A model generated the notes under the pieces. It saw only the letters and a program-made list of their open reading frames with translations. It ran no database searches and had not been told where the DNA came from. Shown here in pieces: positions 6,137 through 10,225 of a stretch of DNA of 10,225 nucleotides. Source of the DNA: Sediminispirochaeta sp. (GTDB lineage: Bacteria > Spirochaetota > Spirochaetia > DSM-16054 > Sediminispirochaetaceae); contig DSBN01000287.1 of NCBI GenBank assembly GCA_011046055.1, positions 1-10,225 on the forward strand, given 5' to 3'. A program made the translations under genes and the position numbers. How positions within the stretch are numbered: the stretch's first letter is position 1; each line of letters opens with the position of its first letter.

Positions 6137-6970
6137 ATGATTACCGTACGCAAGCTGCTGGCTCTTCCGCCGAAGACCAGATACCGCAAAGTCATCAGCC
6201 TGCTCGAGAGTTGGGAGCGGAGTCTCGCCCAGGGAGCACGCTGGGACAAGGACCACGCGGGTCGGATATTCCGGATGCTCGCCGAATCCAGCGCCGATCT
6301 ACCAGAGCGGGAGCGTGAGTGCGCTCAAAGGCTCTACAAGAGCCCCTCCGAAGGAGGTGACGGAGATCGGCTTCTTCGGGAGCTGCAGAATCTGCGCTAC
6401 GGGCTGATGGAGCTGGTGGGGGCGTCACCGGCGGACTGGGATCTCTTCGACCCCGGAACGGGAAGACTGAGCCGACGGGATGACCGGGTTCTGCCCCTGG
6501 AGCTTTACCTGGACGATATCCGTTCCCCCTTCAATCTGGGATCGATTTTTCGCAGTGCCGAGGCCTTCGGGGTACGGAAGCTCCTACTCTCACCGCATAC
6601 GGCCAGGGCGGATCACCCCCGTGCCCTGCGCAGCTCCATGGGCTGCGTCGATGTGCTGCCCCATCGAGTCGTCTCGGTAGAAGAGCTCGAACGGATCAGC
6701 CGGGAGCAGAGCATGCCTCTTTTTGCGCTGGAGTTGGGTGGTGAACGAATCGAGGACTTCGACTTTCCCGAAGGGGGTATCGCCGTGCTCGGTTCGGAAG
6801 AACTGGGGGTGAGCCCGGAAGTACGCCGCTTGGCGGAAGCCAGCGCGGGGGTGGTGAGCATTCCGCTTCTCGGGGCCAAAGCCTCGTTGAACGTGGCGGT
6901 GGCGGCTGGAATCCTGCTGGAGCGCTGGGTCGCCTCGATCGCTACGAGCTCAAGGCTCGTCGAACCGTAA
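6137..6970 (+). CDS. SpoU/TrmH family RNA 2'-O-methyltransferase
   Basis: 277 residues. The C-terminal half is a SPOUT (knotted) methyltransferase that should transfer methyl from SAM to a ribose 2'-OH in tRNA or rRNA. Motif 1 is LYLDDIRSPFNLGSIFRSAEAFGV (123-146) with N133 and R139; motif 2 is AVLGSEELGV (216-225) with E221; motif 3 is VVSIPLLGAKASLNVAVAAG (239-258). The N-terminal 115 or so residues are helical and charged. They do not resemble the L30e-like substrate-binding domain of RlmB/TsnR-type enzymes, so the target RNA cannot be named. GAGGA at 6122-6126, overlapping the stop of the previous gene, is 10 bases from ATG 6137, which suggests coupled translation. The 3' end overlaps the convergent small gene by 21 bp. 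Confidence 0.93.
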   Translation: MITVRKLLALPPKTRYRKVISLLESWERSLAQGARWDKDHAGRIFRMLAESSADLPERERECAQRLYKSPSEGGDGDRLLRELQNLRYGLMELVGASPADWDLFDPGTGRLSRRDDRVLPLELYLDDIRSPFNLGSIFRSAEAFGVRKLLLSPHTARADHPRALRSSMGCVDVLPHRVVSVEELERISREQSMPLFALELGGERIEDFDFPEGGIAVLGSEELGVSPEVRRLAEASAGVVSIPLLGAKASLNVAVAAGILLERWVASIATSSRLVEP

Positions 6971-7264
6971 GGCTCCCCACTTGAGGAAGCTGCAGTAGGT
7001 CCGCCCAGAGTACTCCCAGACTTTCACCAGTCGGCCGACGGTGAGCTTCCGCAGTAGTTCGTCTATTGGTTCCAAGACTCTTCGGTCCGGGGTGACCGTA
7101 TCCCCTACCAAGATCTCCCGGGGCAGCAGGCTGGCCACTTCTCGGGCCGGAAGCCGCGCTTCCACCTGGTACTTCTCCCGCCGTTCTTCCAACAGCACTT
7201 GGACTCTCAGTTTGCCCTCCTCGGTACAGGTAAATGCTTCGTTGATCTGAAAAATTGGGTTCAT
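6950..7264 (-). CDS. small protein of unknown function
   Basis: 104 residues, not recognised. It has a soluble mixed alpha/beta pattern: a strand-like start (residues about 4-12), KLRVQVLLEERREKYQVEARLP (18-39) as a likely beta hairpin, LVGDTVTPDRRVLEPIDELLRKL (52-74), and a C-terminal segment LVKVWEYSGRTYCSF (79-93) that again looks like beta strands. There is no signal peptide and no clear metal motif. The start is firm: ATG 7264 is preceded by AGGAGGAGG. The gene is read leftward and its last 21 bp overlap the end of the convergent methyltransferase gene. The terminator of the upstream glutaredoxin gene lies about 80 bp ahead of it, so it needs its own promoter, but none with good hexamers was found. 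The leader can fold so that a pyrimidine tract pairs with the ribosome site. Confidence 0.76.
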   Translation of the reverse strand: MNPIFQINEAFTCTEEGKLRVQVLLEERREKYQVEARLPAREVASLLPREILVGDTVTPDRRVLEPIDELLRKLTVGRLVKVWEYSGRTYCSFLKWGALRFDEP

Positions 7265-7266
7265 GA

Positions 7267-7305
7267 CCTCCTCCTGTTTTATGGTCTTGTTATTAATAGA
7301 GGAGG
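7267..7305 (-). promoter_or_regulatory. leader hairpin that could mask the ribosome site
   Basis: In the minus-strand transcript CCUCCUC (7305-7299) is complementary over 7 bases to GAGGAGG (7273-7267), the Shine-Dalgarno region of the small gene, with a loop of about 25 bases. The seven pairs are GC-rich. Whether they form in vivo is an inference. Confidence 0.4.
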
Positions 7306-7317
7306 GGAGAGGGGAGG
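7301..7317 (+). repeat. 17-base homopurine mirror repeat
   Basis: GGAGGGGAGAGGGGAGG reads the same forwards and backwards on one strand around G7309. Pure purine mirror repeats with G-runs can form triplex (H-DNA) or two-layer G-quadruplex structures. It lies in the leader or promoter region of the small gene at 6950-7264. Confidence 0.85.
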
Positions 7318-7342
7318 TTTGCTTCAGTTTTGAGAATTTTTT

Positions 7343-7376
7343 TAAAAAAAAGACCGCGGTACCAAAGGTACCGCGG
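7343..7376 (-). terminator. intrinsic terminator of the glutaredoxin gene
   Basis: Perfect 10-bp stem, CCGCGGTACC (7354-7363) with its complement at 7367-7376, and a 3-base loop. On the minus strand it is followed by TCTTTTTTTT (7352-7343). It lies 30 bp after the stop of the glutaredoxin gene. Confidence 0.93.
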
Positions 7377-7405
7377 CGGAAAGGGATTAGGGGGGATGTA
7401 TGAAA

Positions 7406-7636
7406 TTAGCGATGCAGGGCTCGCTCAATTTCCGGTTGGTTGAAACCAACGATTACTTTGCCGTTCACGTCGATCACGGGTACCCCCATCTGACCGGACT
7501 TGCGGACCATCTCGTCGGCCTTGGCCCGGTCGGATGCGACGTTATATTCTTGGAAAGAAACCTTGCGTTGTCGCAGGTAGTCCTTCGCTTTTCGGCAATA
7601 AGCGCAAGTGGGAGTGGTATATAGCATTACCGCCAT
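7406..7636 (-). CDS. YruB-type glutaredoxin-like protein
   Basis: A 76-residue thioredoxin-fold protein, a single small glutaredoxin domain acting as a cytoplasmic thiol-disulfide reductant. It has the active site TPTCAYCRKAKDYL with C11 and C14, and the cis-proline loop KSGQMGVPVIDVNGKVIVGF with P53. The SGQMGVPV signature is characteristic of the YruB / Uxx-star group rather than classical glutathione-dependent glutaredoxins. Both active-site residues are Cys, not selenocysteine. ATG 7636 is chosen because GGAGG (7643-7647) lies 6 bases upstream and the first strand begins there; longer in-frame forms add an unrelated N-terminus across the promoter. It has its own promoter and terminator, so it is monocistronic. 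The partner reductase is not in the window. Confidence 0.93.
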   Translation of the reverse strand: MAVMLYTTPTCAYCRKAKDYLRQRKVSFQEYNVASDRAKADEMVRKSGQMGVPVIDVNGKVIVGFNQPEIERALHR

Positions 7637-7670
7637 CGCGATCCTCCGTATTAGTAGTTTCTGTATTAGA

Positions 7671-7699
7671 AATATACTATATAGATCCTCGGAAGTCAA
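7671..7699 (-). promoter_or_regulatory. sigma-70 promoter of the glutaredoxin gene
   Basis: On the minus strand TTGACT (7699-7694), a 17-base spacer and TATATT (7676-7671): five of six matches in each hexamer with ideal spacing. The leader would be about 28 bases and includes the ribosome site. Confidence 0.82.
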
Positions 7700-7738
7700 A
7701 CAGGGTAGGAAAAAATTCTAAAATTCTTCGGCATTCTT

Positions 7739-7761
7739 GATCACATCGTACTGATGAGATC
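7739..7761 (-). terminator. weak hairpin after the HDOD gene
   Basis: On the minus strand GATCTCATC and GATGTGATC form a 9-bp stem with one mismatch around a 5-base loop. It begins 16 bp after the HDOD stop. The T-rich stretch follows only about 15-30 bases later (within 7708-7725), so termination here is uncertain; it could instead be a protein site. Confidence 0.35.
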
Positions 7762-7777
7762 CTGTCGGGCAACGACT

Positions 7778-9265
7778 CTAGTGGCTCTCTCTCCGGGCGG
7801 CTTCCGACTCGAAGGCCTTGCTCAGCCGTTCGACGATGACCCGAACCTGCTCCTCCCCTTTGATACCGTAGTTCTTCAAGACCGTGGGGTTGAGTTGCTC
7901 GTAGCTGATCTCCCCATCTTCGATATTCACCAGCGCGTTGGCCAGATAGACGGTGTAGACCACGTCCTTCCTCACCGGGTCACAGTCCAGGGGTTCGTGG
8001 TGGTAACGAATCGCTTCGATGAGAGAGGGGGGGAAGTTCCACTTCTCCGCTACCTTGCCGCCGATTTCGGCGTGATTCAGTCCCGCCGAAAGATCTTCGA
8101 AGAGCTCTCGGTTGATGTTCCGTTCGTCGCAGAAGCTGGAAATCTTTTCCAGTAGGTGGGGGTGAACTTCAGAGAAGATGATCTTGCCGATATCGTGGAG
8201 AATGCCTCCGACGTAGGCGTCGTCGAGGAGGTCTTTTTTGCGTTTGAAGTTGCGGGCCAGGTTGTAGGCGTAGTAGGCGGTCTTGTAGGAGTGGTTCCAC
8301 AGCCACTTCATCTCCTGGTTGAGGATCTGTTGGGTACCGTAAGAGTAGAGCAGGTTCTTGAGTCCCCGCAGACCGACGAGCTTTACCGCCTCGACGATAT
8401 TGTCCACCCGCTTGGGGAGCATGAATTGGGCGGAGTTGACTACCTTGAGCAGGTCCGCGGTCAGAGAGGGGTCGGTACTGATCTGCCGGGCGATACTGGA
8501 AATCTCCGAGTCGGGGTCGTTGATGAGGTTCTGCAGTTGGATGATGTTGTCCGGGAACTGCGGCAGGTCGTCGATCTCTTTGACGATCTCCTCGCTCAGA
8601 GCGTCTAAGTTTTCCGAGTGTATCTCGGAGAAGGGCAGCGATATTCGAGCGATAGTCTCTCCGTCGACCACGTCGATATCAAATGACTCCTCGTCCAGGC
8701 CGATTTTTTTGAGCATCAATACCAGAATCACAATCCCCAGTCCGGCGCCCTCGGAGTCGTCGATCACCGTAGAGAGGGCCTCCTCCAGGGTCTCGAAAGC
8801 CCGGGAGCGGGCGATGCGGTCGTAGACCCGCATCTGCTCCTTGCGGGAGATTTCGGTGTTGTTTTTGACGCTCAGGTGGAAGGTTTGGCCTTTGACGTGA
8901 AAGACTATTTTGACGTAGAAGCCCGCCTCTTTTTGTCGTTCCAGGTAGTGCTGGATGTTGGAGAGGGTCTCGTCCTTGAAGTTTTTCATCCCCTCTTCGT
9001 ACTGTTTCATATCGTTGATGTTGAGTCCCTTCTCCTGGAAGTAGACCCGCTTGGTGTTTGCCTTTTTGGCGTTGACCGCGAGTTCGCGCATACAGTAGGC
9101 TATTCGATCTTTCAAGTGGTCCTGTCCGAACTCTTTGAGGAAGATGTTGAGGATCTCCTCGAGATACATTTCGGTCTCGTGGGGAAGGGTGTAGGTTTTG
9201 ATTACCAGCGGAACAGAGCTGCGAATCGCCTTTTTGACCTGTTCCACGCTTACCTTAGGAGACAT
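7778..9265 (-). CDS. GHKL-like and HDOD domain signalling protein
   Basis: 495 residues from ATG 9265, chosen because AGGCGG (9277-9272) lies 6 bases upstream; a GTG two codons earlier would abut that site. The N-terminal part (about 30-213) resembles a histidine-kinase-type ATPase: N-box ELAVNAKKAN (61-70) and glycine box SEGAGLGI (171-178). However, the first glycine box reads VKNNTEI (133-139) in place of a DxGxG motif, so ATP binding is doubtful. There is no dimerisation/phosphoacceptor His domain. The C-terminal part (about 230-430) is an HDOD domain with DLPQFPDNI, SLTADLLKVVNSA, HDIGK (H357, D358), NHAEIG (H398) and YHHEP (H422-423). HDOD proteins act in signalling, but their activity is mostly unknown. 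It is cytoplasmic with no membrane segment. It is divergent from the flavodiiron gene. Confidence 0.93.
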   Translation of the reverse strand: MSPKVSVEQVKKAIRSSVPLVIKTYTLPHETEMYLEEILNIFLKEFGQDHLKDRIAYCMRELAVNAKKANTKRVYFQEKGLNINDMKQYEEGMKNFKDETLSNIQHYLERQKEAGFYVKIVFHVKGQTFHLSVKNNTEISRKEQMRVYDRIARSRAFETLEEALSTVIDDSEGAGLGIVILVLMLKKIGLDEESFDIDVVDGETIARISLPFSEIHSENLDALSEEIVKEIDDLPQFPDNIIQLQNLINDPDSEISSIARQISTDPSLTADLLKVVNSAQFMLPKRVDNIVEAVKLVGLRGLKNLLYSYGTQQILNQEMKWLWNHSYKTAYYAYNLARNFKRKKDLLDDAYVGGILHDIGKIIFSEVHPHLLEKISSFCDERNINRELFEDLSAGLNHAEIGGKVAEKWNFPPSLIEAIRYHHEPLDCDPVRKDVVYTVYLANALVNIEDGEISYEQLNPTVLKNYGIKGEEQVRVIVERLSKAFESEAARRESH

Positions 9266-9311
9266 ACGCACCGCCTATTGATTTTTTTTTCATGAGTACC
9301 AACCATTCTCT

Positions 9312-9339
9312 ATAATAAGGACCGAGAGATGAAAGTCAA
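9312..9339 (-). promoter_or_regulatory. sigma-70 promoter of the HDOD gene
   Basis: On the minus strand TTGACT (9339-9334), a 16-base spacer and TATTAT (9317-9312). Both hexamers are near consensus. The leader would be about 40 bases and carries an A-run ahead of the ribosome site. Confidence 0.72.
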
Positions 9340-9355
9340 GTCAGGAGGAGAGAGC

Positions 9356-9397
9356 AATTCTCAATTTGGAAGTCTAATGACTTCCAAATTGAGAATT
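9356..9397. repeat. 42-bp palindrome, copy 2
   Basis: Two exact 19-bp arms (9356-9374 and 9379-9397) around TAAT. The left arm reads AATTCTCAATTTGGAAGTC. It shares ATTCTCA and the TTTG/AAGT core with the palindrome at 12-55, but differs by substitutions and length changes that are mirrored in both arms, so pairing is preserved. The outer GC/GC pair can be added with one bulged base. No T-run follows. It sits about 17 bp upstream of the -35 of the HDOD promoter. Confidence 0.9.
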
Positions 9398-9416
9398 TGC
9401 TTCATTTGCATAGCAA

Positions 9417-9527
9417 GAGTCCTCTGAAAAAAGGTAGAAATGCGGGAAAATGGCATTTTTAAGTTACTATAATATAATGATTTAGAATTTAAGGCGTCGC
9501 TGCTAAGGCCCTTTTTTCAGAGGACTC
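9417..9527. mobile_element. 111-bp MITE-like element with perfect terminal inverted repeats
   Basis: GAGTCCTCTGAAAAAAGG at 9417-9434 is the exact reverse complement of 9510-9527. The 75 bases between are AT-rich, with no reading frame, and include TACTATAATATAATG, two overlapping TATAAT boxes (9468-9473 and 9473-9478). Size, perfect ends and the non-coding centre resemble a miniature inverted-repeat element; the GAG...CTCTGAAAA ends recall IS5-type termini, but this is a guess. No clear target-site duplication flanks it. A stem-loop regulatory region is the alternative. Confidence 0.55.
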
Positions 9528-9578
9528 ATAAATTGTAACCAATATTACAGCCTCTTTTTTCTCTCCGAGCTATTTTGA

Positions 9579-9587
9579 TGGTAGAAT
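9579..9587 (+). promoter_or_regulatory. extended -10 promoter of the flavodiiron gene
   Basis: TGGTAGAAT fits the extended -10 form TGnTAnAAT. The -35 region at 9559-9564 is poor. The leader would be about 33 bases with a good ribosome site. An imperfect 7-bp inverted repeat, ATGGTAG-N10-CTATCAT (9578-9601), overlaps it and could be an operator. Confidence 0.4.
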
Positions 9588-9626
9588 ACAGTAGCTATCA
9601 TTTTTTTAAGAAATGGAGGAAAAGCG

Positions 9627-10225
9627 ATGAGAAGAAAGGTAAAAAACAACGTCCACTGGGTGGGCAAAATCGACTGGGAGCTCAAAAAATTCCACGGCGA
9701 TGAGTACTCCACCCACAAGGGAAGCTCATACAATTCGTACTTGATCGAGGAGGAGAAGGTGGTGCTGATCGACACCGTCTGGGCCCCCTTCGCCAAGGAG
9801 TTTGTGGAAAACTTAGCCCATGAGATCGACCTGGAACGCATCGACTACGTGGTGGCCAGCCACGCTGAGGTGGACCACAGCGGTGCCCTGCCGGAGCTGT
9901 TGCGGCGGATTCCCGACGTACCGGTCTACTGCAGCGCCAACGGGGTCAAATCGCTGAAGGGCCACTACCACCAGGATTGGAACTTCCACCCGGTCAAAAC
10001 CGGCGACAGCCTGGATATCGGCAACGGCAAGAGTCTGACCTTCGTGGAGGCGCCCATGCTCCACTGGCCGGACACAATTTTCACCTATATGAGCGGCGAC
10101 AATATTCTCTTTAGTAACGACGCCTTCGCCCAGCATTACGCCTCGGAACACCTGTTCAACGACCTGGTGGACCAGGAGGAGCTCTACCACGAGGCGCTGA
10201 AGTACTACGCCAACATACTCACTCC
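9627..10225 (+). CDS. flavodiiron protein (FprA/NorV type), 5' part
   Basis: The first 199 residues of a class A flavodiiron protein; the gene continues past the window. These cytoplasmic enzymes reduce O2 to water and/or NO to N2O at a di-iron site, with electrons delivered through FMN from rubredoxin. What is visible is the metallo-beta-lactamase-like domain, which is highly similar to E. coli NorV from [13 protein letters not shown] to the cut end. Its iron ligands are H79-x-E81-x-D83-H84 (HAEVDH), H146 (APMLHWPD) and D165 (SNDAF). The last ligand histidine, the flavodoxin domain and any C-terminal rubredoxin module lie outside, so FprA cannot be told from a NorV-like fusion. The start ATG 9627 has GGAGG (9615-9619) at 7 bases. 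It is divergent from the HDOD gene. Confidence 0.97.
   Translation, partial: MRRKVKNNVHWVGKIDWELKKFHGDEYSTHKGSSYNSYLIEEEKVVLIDTVWAPFAKEFVENLAHEIDLERIDYVVASHAEVDHSGALPELLRRIPDVPVYCSANGVKSLKGHYHQDWNFHPVKTGDSLDIGNGKSLTFVEAPMLHWPDTIFTYMSGDNILFSNDAFAQHYASEHLFNDLVDQEELYHEALKYYANILT

Larger units (their letters stand above)
9266..9626. other. 361-bp divergent intergenic region
   Basis: No gene was found here. In order it holds the HDOD leader and promoter, a palindrome related to that at 12-55, an AT-rich 111-bp element with 18-bp terminal inverted repeats, and the flavodiiron promoter region. The AT content is clearly higher than in the flanking genes. Confidence 0.8.

Noticed and set aside
7637..7699. 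Longer N-terminus of the glutaredoxin
   Set aside because: These codons coincide with the promoter and ribosome site; the thioredoxin fold starts at ATG 7636.
8156..8608. Plus-strand frame of 150 codons opposite the HDOD gene
   Set aside because: Valine-rich antisense shadow, typical of the complement of a helical acidic protein; the HDOD domain on the other strand is unambiguous.
12..9397. The two palindromes as ends of one composite transposon
   Set aside because: The region between is ordinary housekeeping DNA with no transposase, and each palindrome is a complete unit by itself.
9813..10190. Minus-strand frame opposite the flavodiiron gene
   Set aside because: The plus strand encodes a protein clearly similar to NorV; this is its shadow.

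Overview
The window looks like a chromosomal segment of a moderately GC-rich, motile, anaerobic or microaerophilic bacterium. A spirochaete (Spirochaetota) is the best guess. The guess rests on the style of the FlgM-like anti-sigma factor, a GHKL-HDOD fusion, and a mix of housekeeping genes with a flavodiiron protein. I judged this by pattern recognition only; there is no rRNA or other decisive marker. Apart from short palindromic and MITE-like repeats, nothing suggests a large mobile island.

Layout. (1) Bases 1-105 hold a near-perfect 44-bp palindrome and a possible promoter. (2) Plus strand 106-1454: a rhomboid intramembrane protease and a secreted protein of unknown function built from two similar halves. 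(3) A GC-rich hairpin at 1480-1507 separates them from a minus-strand pair read leftward: a membrane-anchored double zinc-ribbon protein, then aspartyl-tRNA synthetase (aspS). (4) Plus strand 3857-6970: rsmI (16S rRNA 2'-O-methyltransferase), flgM with its own sigma-28-type promoter and a terminator, a protein with the iron-alcohol-dehydrogenase fold but without its metal ligands, and a SpoU/TrmH RNA methyltransferase. (5) Minus strand 6950-9265: a small unknown protein whose 3' end overlaps the methyltransferase gene by 21 bp, a YruB-type glutaredoxin with a clear promoter and terminator, and a long GHKL-like plus HDOD signalling protein. (6) A 361-bp divergent intergenic region (9266-9626) contains the HDOD promoter, a second palindrome related to the first, a 111-bp element with perfect 18-bp terminal inverted repeats, and the promoter region of a flavodiiron (FprA/NorV) gene that runs off the right edge.

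How the genes work together. Translation quality and tRNA/rRNA metabolism (aspS, rsmI, the SpoU enzyme) sit beside flagellar control (FlgM on a FliA-type promoter) and redox or NO/O2 defence (glutaredoxin, flavodiiron protein). There is no single obvious pathway.

The most interesting items are: the apparent iron-ADH pseudoenzyme; the palindromic repeat family with a possible third solo arm; the 111-bp MITE-like element; two genes (rhomboid and rsmI) with no Shine-Dalgarno sequence, whose best promoters put the transcription start on or next to the start codon; the sigma-28 promoter that begins inside the rsmI stop codon; and a leader that can pair with and mask the ribosome binding site of the small gene at 6950-7264.
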